From: Pipra filicauda
Lineage: Eukaryota; Chordata; Aves; Passeriformes; Pipridae
Assembly: GCF_003945595.2 (NCBI RefSeq)
Contig: NW_024104291.1
Span: 1-64,000 of the forward strand
Reading direction: 5' to 3'
Length of the DNA: 64,000 nucleotides
Made by a program: the position numbers and the translations under genes. Under the pieces are notes generated by a model. That model saw only the letters and a list, made by a program, of their open reading frames with translations. It made no database searches and was not told the DNA's origin. Shown here one piece after another: positions 46,830-57,700 of the stretch. Numbering within the stretch: position 1 is the first letter of the stretch; every line of letters begins with the position of its first letter.

Positions 46830-47939
46830 ATGCCTCAGCTCCTGGGCAATAGCAGTTCAGAGGAACAGGCTGCTGTATATTATGCATCGGTATCAATTGT
46901 CTCCATTGCTATCTTCATCATCGTTTTCATCACAGGTATCCCAGGCAATGGATTGGTAATCTGGGTAGCTGGTCTGAAAATGAAAAGGTCTGTGAACACT
47001 GTGTGGTTCCTAAACCTTGCTGTGGCTGATATCATGTGCTGCTTGTCCTTGCCATTTTTCATTGTTCACCTGGCCCTCCATGAACACTGGCCGTATGGTT
47101 GGTTCCTCTGCAAAGTCATTCCATCAGTCATAATCTTCACCATGTTTGCTAGTGTCTTCCTACTCGTGGCCATCAGCATCGACCGGTGCCTCCTTGTCAT
47201 GAAACCAGTCTGGTGTCAAAACCATCGAACAGTGAAATTTATATTGCTAATATGCAGTGGCATTTGGATCCTGGCCTTCATTTTCTGCTGTCCTGTCTTC
47301 TACTACCGTAAGACAAGCACTTACGATGGCAAAACTGAGTGTGGGTACAGTTTTGGAGACGATCAGGTGCTAGATTATATAAATGAGTCTGTAAATGAGT
47401 CATGGGAAGAATACTCACCTCTAGCCTACAATGGTAACGACTTGTTGGGAAATACCTATGAAGATGATTATTCTGTACCCCTTGCCTTAGTGGTAATAAA
47501 CATCACTAGGGCTGTCTTTGGCTTTGTGCTCCCCTTTGGCATAATGGCAGTTTGCTACGTCCTTATCGTTTTCAGAACTCGCGCAAATCAGTTTAGCAAA
47601 CCGCACAACAGGATGCTGCGAACAATTGTGCTCGTGGTAGCTGCGTTCTTCACCTGCTGGGCTCCATACCATGTAGTTGGGATTCTCTCCCTTGTACCTA
47701 GTCTTAGAACAGGACTGACGGAATCACTGATCCTGTGGGATCACCTTTCTACAGCACTTGCCTATGCCAACAGCTGCATCAACCCCCTGCTCTATGTTTT
47801 TGTGGGACGGGACTTCAGGGCAAAGGTACGTCAATCAGTGCAAGGAATCTTGGAAGGTGCCTTTAGTGATGAACTCACATGTTCAACCCTTCACAGAAGC
47901 CAGACTTCAGCAGAGAAGAATATTAGCAGCACAGTGTAA
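46830..47939 (+). CDS. C3AR1: C3a anaphylatoxin chemotactic receptor
   Basis: This is an intronless 369-aa class A GPCR of the plasma membrane for complement C3a. The start at 46830 (MPQLLGNSSS) is chosen because an in-frame ATG at 46794 lies before the splice acceptor at 46822 and would be intronic. Landmarks are: an N-terminal N-glycosylation site (N7), TM1 motif GNGLVIW, LAVADI in TM2, Cys94 with Cys171 for the extracellular disulphide, DRC (118-120) in place of DRY, CWAP in TM6, NPLLY (318-322), and a Ser/Thr-rich tail. The second extracellular loop (about 159-216) is roughly 58 residues with acidic tyrosine sites (EEYS, YEDDY). Mammalian C3aR has a loop of about 170 residues, so this receptor is shorter overall (human 482 aa). 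Position between NECAP1 and FOXJ2 supports the identity over C5AR or FPR relatives. Confidence 0.93.
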   Translation: MPQLLGNSSSEEQAAVYYASVSIVSIAIFIIVFITGIPGNGLVIWVAGLKMKRSVNTVWFLNLAVADIMCCLSLPFFIVHLALHEHWPYGWFLCKVIPSVIIFTMFASVFLLVAISIDRCLLVMKPVWCQNHRTVKFILLICSGIWILAFIFCCPVFYYRKTSTYDGKTECGYSFGDDQVLDYINESVNESWEEYSPLAYNGNDLLGNTYEDDYSVPLALVVINITRAVFGFVLPFGIMAVCYVLIVFRTRANQFSKPHNRMLRTIVLVVAAFFTCWAPYHVVGILSLVPSLRTGLTESLILWDHLSTALAYANSCINPLLYVFVGRDFRAKVRQSVQGILEGAFSDELTCSTLHRSQTSAEKNISSTV

Positions 47940-49290
47940 TGCAGGACTTCCTCTCACCATTGCAGAAAGACCAAGCTATGGCCCTGCACATCAATCACTG
48001 TTTAACAGCTGTTTTTGCTCTAACACATTTCATTAGCCTGCAACTCCACACCCGTACACTGTAAAGGACACTGTATGGTTCAGATCATGACAAGTAACCC
48101 CTTTACATCCTACTCTAGAGATGGGAAGTTGGAAGTACCAGGAGTGAGGGAAGACTGGTGAAGCAGAAGAGAGAGAATTTTAACCCCTAAAAAAGAAAGC
48201 AGGGCTGCAGAATGTGGTGGGATCATGTAGCTGAACCTCTGAATTGAGATGTTATTTTATTTCCACATGTCTATGTTCTACATCTCCTGTCTCTGATAAA
48301 CTGCAGATAAAACTCACTTTGATGTCTCTCCTCAAAATGTGATCACATCTTTCCTCTCCTTTGTCTCTACTTGGGGCCTGAGGTGTGTGGGGGAGTATCT
48401 GAAGATTCCCCCAGAGGGTAATGTTGCATTCCTTTACAGCCCTGTGTTAGAGCAGCATTTGCCCCAGGCAGCTGCATTGAACTGACTGGGAAATACATCT
48501 CTGTAACTCATCCAATGCACATGCAGTACCTATGTTCATTAACATGTGCACGCTCACTGCCTCCGCAACACTCTCTCCACCACCAGAGTCCCAAATATTC
48601 CTTTTAGGAAGTAGTTTGAGATTATCCAAATGTACCTCCTGCATTTCAAGATGGCACATGTGCAGAATTTAAATAGCTGTAGTCATGGATGATCCAGATC
48701 AGATGACTGCTAGACTATCAGCCATTTGGCAAAACTCTGGAATTGAGAAGTGATAACCTCAAGAAGATGGGGAATGAGCACATTGGGGCTCAGTCACATC
48801 AGGCTCTCTTTACAAGGGAGATGTGCTTCTTGTGTCCTTCTGGCAGAGGAAGATAAAAATTTCATCCAGTCAGGCTATTTGGGGTGTTCCAGAGCTTGAA
48901 CGTTCCCTGCTCCTGAAAAATGGTAACACATTTACTAGGTACTCTATGGAAGCAGTTTAAAAATCTGCTTTTTGTGTTACTCCTTCCTTAAAAGAGAAAG
49001 GTCAACACATGGTATGACAGCCACCAAACACTGGTAGAGTTTTCACTCTGCCTTTCTGGTGAGCACGAGTTGAAAGACTCACAGATCTCAGTGCCTCAAA
49101 AACAGTTATCTGGGAGATCTTCCAACTCTTTCTCTCAACATCGTAAAAAAGTCTCTGTCTAAAGTACATATAGGTTCATTTAGCCATGTCAACACCGAAA
49201 TTCCAAGGTAAGTAGGTGGGACTTGAGCCAACCTGATGAGCGCCGCTGGGAAAAAAATCAATACTGGCACCAAAAGAGTTAAACCATAAA
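47940..49290 (+). other. C3AR1 3'UTR and tail-to-tail spacer
   Basis: There is no gene here. The first plus-strand AATAAA after the C3AR1 stop that I found is at 49329-49334, so most or all of this stretch may be 3'UTR. No repeat family is recognised. Confidence 0.4.
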
Positions 49291-49305
49291 CATTCACTTT
49301 TTCTT

Positions 49306-49311
49306 TTTATT
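49306..49311 (-). terminator. Poly(A) signal AATAAA, likely for FOXJ2
   Basis: The plus strand reads TTTATT. On the minus strand AATAAA is followed by T- and GT-rich sequence (49230-49290), as expected downstream of a cleavage site. It would give FOXJ2 a 3'UTR of about 2.45 kb. Confidence 0.5.
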
Positions 49312-49328
49312 AAGAAAGCATGCACAAA

Positions 49329-49334
49329 AATAAA
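49329..49334 (+). terminator. Poly(A) signal AATAAA on the plus strand, possibly for C3AR1
   Basis: AATAAA lies about 1.39 kb after the C3AR1 stop codon, 18 bp from the opposite-strand signal. The downstream sequence is not clearly GT-rich, so use is uncertain. Confidence 0.3.
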
Positions 49335-49566
49335 CTCGTGAAACCACGCCCCTCTCTCCCTGACCACTGACACGAAGCACAGGGGGGGCCACACCGGGCT
49401 GGAAGGGCCTGCAGGACCTTCCTCCAGGCCAGGCTGGCCCCCCTCCCCTCCCTGCAGGCCAGTGCTTGCCCACCCCACCGATGTCTTCCACGCACTAACA
49501 ACGCACATTTATTTCAGGGGCAGAGGAACGAGGCTAATTTGCACACTGACCGGCATGTATTTACAT

Positions 49567-49605
49567 ATGCAAATGAGGCACAACTTAATATGCAAATATG
49601 CAAAT
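49567..49605. promoter_or_regulatory. Cluster of three ATGCAAAT octamers
   Basis: Perfect octamers are at 49567-49574, 49590-49597 and 49598-49605, the last two directly abutting. The octamer is the binding site of POU factors. The site falls in the probable 3'UTR of FOXJ2. A further ATTTGCAT lies near 50790. Confidence 0.55.
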
Positions 49606-49895
49606 GAGGAGCACTTGGATACGCAGAAGGAGCCATCTTGGTTTGTTTTTCTTCCGGTGGTGTTTTCAGACTTCCATAGGGCCGGCTCTCAGTAATGTCC
49701 TTTGCAAAGCATTAACTGGCACCTGCTATGAGTTATCTCTGGTGCCACTTCCCACAGAAACCTATCACACATGCTTCCAAGATGTATTATTCCCATCCTG
49801 AATCAGCAGAGATAACAGCTGACTCCATGATGAAGCTGTCTGGGATTCCTCATTTCTCTTGGAAATACTCAATGACGAACTCCCCCCCAAACACA

Positions 49896-49972
49896 CACTT
49901 AAAACAAAACAAAAAAAAGAAACCAAAAAAAAAAAAAAAAAAAAACAAAAAAAGAAAAAAGAAAAAAAAAAG
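49896..49972. repeat. A-rich low-complexity tract
   Basis: This is a nearly pure A tract with scattered G and C, including a run of more than 20 A, in the likely FOXJ2 3'UTR (T-rich in the mRNA sense). It may be a decayed poly(A) tail, but no retrotransposed body precedes it. Confidence 0.7.
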
Positions 49973-51530
49973 TGTTGTTCCCCCCTCCTGATACAATAAG
50001 ACTCTGTCCACTTCCCTGACAAAGATCCAATTTCCGATTGGTTTATCCCTACAGCAATTTGAAAAAGCAATGGCAGTTCCCCACCTTCCTGCAGTCATAG
50101 TAGAGGTTATTACTTTACTGCCCTGCCCCATGTCAAGTGGCCATGATGGTCTATCTCCATGTTTGTTCCCTTCACTGATAAACAGGGAATTAGGGATGGG
50201 GGGAGGCTTTACAAAATATTAAGAGAAAGCAAGAGGTTTGACAGAACAGAGCCATACCAGAAAAAAAGGGGAACACAGGACATAGCTTTGGGGAGGAGGC
50301 ATCTCAACACTCACTCCTGCTCCTGCACCTTTTCCACCTTCCTGATTTGCAAGTGCTGACAAAACTCATCCTTAAGGATTTACACCAGATGCTGTCATCT
50401 CTCCAGCCGAACTGAAAGGGGTCTGACCCACCCACCTCCCTTTTATACTACACTCTTCAGCTGTTCGGTTTAAAAGCCTGCCCTGCTTCATCCTCTCTCT
50501 TCTAATGCCCGTCTTACAAAAACTGCTCGTGAGGGCCTCCCGGTACCTGACCAGAGGGTCCAGCCCTTGACCAGCAGTCCCTCAAGTTCCCCCCCAGTCT
50601 GTGCAGCAGCTTCATCTGCCCACCACGAGCCCGTTCACCAAGTGGGAACCCCTGACAGAGGACATGCACGTACGCAACAAGGCTCCTGCTGCTGGCACTC
50701 AAAACACAGGCAAAGACAGTCTCCAAAGAAATCTGAGGGGCAGAGGGCCAAATAACAATTGGACAAATACTGATGGGAGAAAATTTCCAAATTTGCATAT
50801 GCAAGTAAGAGCCTCACTACATGTTTTGAAGAAGAGCTTGAAGGGATAGGGGGTGAAATTAAAAGCTCTGGGGAACAGAATTTTCTGAATCACATGTGAG
50901 ACCCCTGACTGCTTCTTTTATCTGATGGGTATTTAAGCTTCACCTGGAGACTGCAAAAAGCAGTGTAGGAAATGGTCAGGATTCCCTTCAAAATCTCTCT
51001 GTCTTCACAGATGGCACCACATTGTGAAACCCAACTTCACTGCTGAAATACCATCTCTGCCCCGTTCTCCTTTCTCCAAACTCAGGTCTGCCCTCCCAGC
51101 TCAGCTTAGCTCTCCCTGCCTCAGGGATTACCTTCTCTTTGTACTTGGGAACACCACTTCTTTTCTTGCTGTTCCTGCTGGTGTGACAAAGTTCACAGAG
51201 CTAAGATCACCCCTCCAGTGCCCCTTCAGCCCCCTGACCTTTACAACATTTACGAAACAACATAACTACAGGCTCCCAGGGTCCACTAGGCTCTCTCACT
51301 CCAGTAGCCAATACAACAGATTCACCGGCCACCTTGAAGGGAAAGAGGGATTGTTAAACGCAAAATGACGGAGGCAGAGAAAGATGCACTCGAGGATTCA
51401 GCCTTCCAAGGTCTTTTCATGGCACCAAGGACCCATCTTTCTGCCCTCCATAGGGCACTACACAACATGAAAGCTGATCCGATGCGTCCGAGGCCACCAG
51501 AGGAGGGGGAGGGCTGTGCTCAATTATTGG

Positions 51531-51561
51531 TAATAATAATAATAACAATAATAATAATAAA
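51531..51561. repeat. (AAT)n microsatellite
   Basis: About ten imperfect AAT units interrupted by one AAC lie in the FOXJ2 3'UTR. Confidence 0.8.
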
Positions 51562-51770
51562 CAAAAGAAGAAAAGAAGATAAAACAGGACGCAAGGAAGG
51601 ATTATCTTCGGCAGCATCTTGCGGTGGCTTCTCTGGCGGAGATAGAGAATATATATCTATATACAGGCAAGGCAGGGAGGCTGGGGAGGGCGGTGCTGAC
51701 ACCATTGACCCCATGTCTCCCTCCCCTCCCACGTCCCTCACAAAGGACGGCCTATCAAGTCTGTAACTCG

Positions 51771-54700
51771 CTAGGTGATCAAGTCCCAGTCGAAATCATC
51801 GGGGATTTCCTCATTGGCGCCTGGAGGAGGTCCTGGAGGCCGGGGGACCAGATGATGAGCTGAGGCAAAAACAAGAAAAAAAAAAAGGAAAGAGAACAGT
51901 TAGAATAAAGAACTACATGCTTTTTCACAGGGGGCTCTTGGGCAAAAGAAACCCAAAGTGGTTTGGGCCTTCTCCCTTCCCATAGTCTAACAAACAAGGA
52001 CACTACTGGCATCAATTTCTCTGTCACACAGCACCTACCAATGTCTGTAGGTGGTCTACTGTGAAATTCTCCACAGCATCTTCTACAGAAGTTAAGTTTC
52101 AGCCTCCTTTACTTTTCTCACAGTTGACTGCTGACAGAGCACAAAGGACTTCATCAACAGAAGCTTCTCATATAAAGTTGCCTTCAAGCAACCAACTGAG
52201 GGTGAGGCTGAACTGGGAGACTGTCTATGTGAAGTGAAAGATATCAGGCCACTGACACCTTAAACCTTTCCAAAGCTATGGCAGAACCCTAAACAGAGGG
52301 GTTTTTTCAGTCCAGCCTCCCTCTCTACCTGCAGTGCTCCATTTGATTACTAAATGCTTTGGGAGAAACACACAAAGGGGTTGGAAACCAATTCTTTAAT
52401 GCTCATTGCTATAATATGCCTTAATGTCACTCCTTACCTGGGCGATTATATCCTGGAGAGTCCTGGGTGGAAATCTGGTACATAGGAGATGGCCCGGAGA
52501 AGAGATGGGGAGGCTGGGGCTGACCATAGGAGTTCACTGTGAAAGGAAATGAGGTAAAAAACAAAACAAAACAAAACAAAAACAACTGTTAAGGTTCTGG
52601 TCAACAGTCTTGACCCTGACTGGGTGGCAGCTCAGCCACAGAGCAACTCACTCAGACCCACGGGATACTGAGGAGATGTTCAGCTGTTGGGTCCTAACTG
52701 CAAGCTATAGCTTGGTCTGGGATCTTGTTCTTGGAACCAGCAGGAGTTTCTCTATTATTGTAAAAGAAGAAAATTTTCATCCAGAAACACCACAAGCTGG
52801 CTCAATATTATCCACTTAGTTCAGTACTAGATGACACACACCATCACAGTTCTATCAAGACCACAGTATCTCCTGTGCTCTCCTCAGAGTGCATCCTCCT
52901 ACTCCTTGTTCAGTCAGTATTTCTCCAACACGGGTGCAAGCACTTTCTCCTTTACAGCTCATGCCATCTGGAATAGCAATCTCTCTACTGGCCATTTCTT
53001 TCTGATGGTTACTTAAAAAAATACCACTCCCTTCTCCTTTTTATGGGTTTACCTTTTAAATATATTTCTGCCTGGATAGGTTGCCTGTCAACGGTATGCA
53101 TCAAATAATAGCAGTCAGTCCAGGCCACAGGCATAGGACAACCCAATTCCTTAAAGCCAGAGAAAGCTGAGTTGCTATGAACACCTCTGACAGCCTAGCT
53201 CTGAGTTGCTCAGTGCTATATTGCCTGGCAAGACTGTAAGTAATTTAGGATATTCACAGAATTGGGCCTTCATTTACATATCATTTTAGTCTCTGCCTAA
53301 TTACCTTGGTTCATGGATTGCTCCTGTTTGCCACTGTTCAGGGCACAAGAATCAGAGATTCGAGGGGGCTGCTGTGGGCCAACCAGATGAGGGAGCTGAC
53401 CAGTCTGGGTAAGGAAGTGATTAAGGGAGTCACAGAGGTTGGCAATATGATGTTGATCCAGCGTCCAGTTCTTCCGCTCAGCCTGGCGCAGACTCTCCAT
53501 CAGCTCTGTGGGGGATAGGGGACAATGTCAAAGACAGCAGTCACGCTGTCATCTTCCCTGCAAAGTGTTTCTGTCTTCTGTCCCTAAATCCTACCTCCTC
53601 CTCACAAACCCAACTTCAGTGCTTCAAATCTGTCACCGAACACCTGGAGAGCTCCATATCTAAGGATACTGTCTCACTGACTCAGGTGAGGGAGGGGAGA
53701 GTTGGAGGGAAAAATCTCAGCTTTCTGACATACTTTTATGAATTAATTCCCCTTGCCCCAAATTCCTGCAGTATTCATTCAAATGCTTCAGGATCTTAAA
53801 CAGAACCCATGAAGTAGGACACCTCATTTTAGAAATAAGGTGAGTCTGAGAAACCAATGGACTTGACACAGATACATTGAAAAAAGATCTTGACACAGCA
53901 CTCACATGTTCTAGACTACAGCCCTAATCACTGAGTCACTAACTCTAGTCACTAGGCCAACACTGACCTGAGAATTGGGAGTGCTCAATGCTAGACCAGT
54001 TCAGCCGGTTTACCATCTTGAAGCTTTCCTTCAGGGAATCAATGTTGGAGCACCAATCAGGGGGAAACGCTGGAATGAAACAGGGACAACATTAATCCAA
54101 TGCAGATTGCCCTTTCCCTCCACCCTTTAATAGGAAAAGATTGGTCCCTCTTCACCAAAGAGCCTGATGCCACAGTAGCTAGAAATCCTTTCTCCGATGG
54201 AAGACTAGGGATGGTGCCTCCTTTCCCACTGAGGCCCTGACTTTATCTTGCATCTCTAAACAGAATCCCAAATCCAGGGTGGATCTAGCCTCCTTTCCCC
54301 TTCAGTAGGGAGGTAATTTCCCTCTCAGATTTCAACCTTAACTGGCTTTCACCCATTTTCTACACACAATCTAGGCACTACCTAGGGAAAGCTCACTTCT
54401 GGAATTTCTGTCTGGGGGCTCCTCACTGCTCCCATTTTCCCTGCTGTGTTTTCCATTGCCCCTGACTCACCAAAGCCAGCACTGTTGATTGAAGCCTGTG
54501 ACTGCTGCTGCTGCTGGTGCTGGTGTGGCTGCTGCTGTGGGTGGGAGTGCGGGTGATGTTGTTGATGCTGGTGGTAGCCTCCATGCTGCATTGGGGGCGG
54601 GTGCATGGACATCACTGGTGGAGGGCCATAACCCTCACCACCCTGCTGCTTTCCGCCTTGGGATGGGCAACCCTCTGGGGTTGGAGTGTGGAGTGGGGGA

Positions 54701-57700
54701 GCAGCACCCACTGAGGAGGGGCCTTGCTGCTGCTGCTGCTGGTACATGTAATAATTGTGGTTGGAGGGCTGCATGTCACCAAGGAGTGAAGAGAAACCTG
54801 CCAAGTAAACGAAAGAGGAGGGAGCTTTAAGAGCAGCCTGAATCAGACCTCTGCTTACATTATCCAACTTCACACTGCTCATCCCGCTATTTATGACGCT
54901 TTTGGAGTTCCCTCTACTGGCTGCCAACAACCACGACCTGTGCAATTACGCACTTGCTGCACTCCAGACTCTGTTCAAAACAAAAGGCTCTACAACAAAG
55001 ACCCAGCAGGATTTTAGTACAGAGTTAGGTAATTAAATTCCTCCCTGGATTTTTCCTACATTTGCCAAAGTAACTCATGCTCTCCTGAAATGTCATGCAC
55101 ATGTTGTTTTCCCATAAATGACCACTAAGCAAACTTAAACAACAAAACATTTAGAAAACAGATAACTTGATACATCTGACTTGCTGTTTCCCAGGGCTCC
55201 ATTCAGGCCCCTTCTACAAGCAGCTTGGCCAGGAATCTTCCCAATTTTTCTCACACACATAAAAGGCTCTGCTTTTGTACACAGATCACATTGTACACAT
55301 CAGGGCTCCTTCATGACTTTCATTCCTCCTGACTCATTGGGTGTGTAATTTCTATCTTCCTGCATTTCAGGCATCCCCTGATGCAGGAGCATCAGTTGTT
55401 CTCCACTATTCCCCAATACCAGGAGCTCAGCATATCTCTTATGTCTGCTTCCCTGGTTCATTCTCCCCACACATTGTGGAACCTCTGTGAAAAAAAATCA
55501 CAGGGACAACCTGAGCTACTCACTTTGAGTACCCTTACCTGACCATCTGCAACCAAGCCTCAGGTTTTCACTACATTCAAGATCAAACCTTGATTCAAGA
55601 TCAGAGCTTCCTACTACTGCAATGTGGCAAAAGGATGAATACTGCCATCCTGACTCCAAAGTTGCCTACAAAATTTCCTCAAAAACTGCATGTTTTCCTA
55701 GAGTGCCTTACAGCCTAAGACTTGGAGAGGGGAAAAAACAGACTACTGCTAAGTTTGCAAAAACAGAGGAACACACCAACTCAAATTCTTCTCTACATTT
55801 TTGTAGCTTGCTCATCCTGCAACACCTCACACATTCCTACTAGGAATCTCAAGTGCCAGCAGAATGGAAGCAGTAGAAGTATATAAATTTTTATTTCACG
55901 TAAGATACAAGCTCAGGAGGCTCCTCCTAGAGTGGCAAACTTTGCCTGCACGGTGTGATGGCTAGCAGCACAGGTGAAAGGCTCATGTAATAACATATTC
56001 CTTTTTATTCCAGATTAGTATTTAGAAGTATTTAAAGGCGGGAAGAACTGTAGGCTTTTCTGAAGTGTTTTCCGTGGACATCTCATCCCTGCAGCGATTC
56101 TGCCCTCTGGTGGCTGCTTCCTCAATCCCAGAAATGCAAGCTATGAATAGAGTTGGGGGCTCTCTCTTCCGTGCTCTCAAACTAAGAAGCACAGTTCTCC
56201 ACGGCATTGTACAAACCTAGTTTTAACAGATCTGAGCAATGAAGACTTTCCACTCTCCTGGAGAAACTCCACATGCAACAATCTCCTCCCTCTTATGGTT
56301 TCTAGCCTGACAGACTGTGAATATTTCTCCGACGTGCTTTTCTTCAGGACTTAATTTCTTTCAGTTTCTGCCATTTCAGTACTTGCATTTGTATCAACAG
56401 AAGGTATTTTTAAATCACGATCCTCTTTATTCTAAGAGAACTAGGGGGAGCAATAGATAAAGGACGTGCAAATTTCTTATCTGCTCCTGGCAGAAGTAAT
56501 TACAGCATGCCAAAGAAGGAACGTCTGTTTGCACAGGCTCCAAAGTGAGGAAAGATCTGAGAGACGCCAAATGGACAAGACTGTGTGGGCAGATACCTGC
56601 CCACCCCACATGACGCATGCAGTTACTCACCGTGCTGAGAGGAAGATGATTTCTCCAGCATGGATTTGTAGAGATTTCGGAAGGACCAGCTAAGATCCTG
56701 GAAGTTGATCTCAGAGTAGGAGAACTTGAAGTCATGGTTGGCACTGTACAGTGGGGGTGGCACATCAGCCCCTTCACGGCCCTGCCCCCCGGCTACTGTA
56801 GAGGCAACATCCACAGGCCCTGCACCCTGCTAAGGGAGCAAGAAATAAGGCCTTTAGCTTGTACTAGTTTTTGTAACTTGAGACAGAGATCCAGAGACTA
56901 GATACACATAGAACATGCACTGATGTCCCATATCACTTAGCTCATCCCCCAGCAAATCTTCCCTAATGCCATTTTCCTTGCAGAATACCAACCACTTCCC
57001 TCCCTCTGCAGCCCAGTGGCTCCAGCATTTTCTTCAGCTATCTAATATCATTATGCCTTTATCCTTATCCCCATCCAGCCCTTTGCTAAAATTCACTTCC
57101 TCCTTATTTTCTATCTCTGCAATTTCAGCTCTTTCCCTTCTTTTTATTTTTGCCTCCATATCACAATTTTCACAATTCCCTCTCCTCACCACTTTTCCAT
57201 TCATGCATCCTCCCCCGTGCTGTTCCTCCCACTTTATCTTTTCCCCTGCTGCTCACCTGACTGTAGTTGGCAATGGGGGTGGTGCTCTGGATCGACATCT
57301 GAGGGGTGGCCTCAGGTGGTAAAGAGGCTTCTGTGCTGACTGGAACAGCCCCTCGGGGGCTTTTACTTGCCTCTTGTTCCGGGGAGTCTTGCGGTATCTG
57401 TGGATGGGGAAGAAAGAGAAAAGGAAAGGATCAGAAATCAAAAACAGATGGAGAAGTGAAACTGCAGATGGGAAGCCAGCTCCCCCGCTGTAGAAGTCCA
57501 TGGCTTAAAAAAGAGGAGGACTGGGCCTTAGTCACTGAGAAGTCAGGATAAGGGACTTTACACGAGATTAATTTTGCTACTGAATAGCAGCACCAACAGC
57601 CAATCAGCAGGACAAACACACTAGTTCATTCTTTCCTAGCCTTTGTCTCCCCATCTGTACACCCTGCCCCCAAAACACTACCATGGTCTGGTGCTGGAAG

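Noticed and set aside
49850..50131. Phenylalanine-rich minus-strand frames
   Set aside because: They are translations of the A-rich low-complexity tract.
54489..54830. Ala/Gly-rich plus-strand frame opposite FOXJ2
   Set aside because: It is the antisense shadow of the CAG/CAC-rich FOXJ2 exon.
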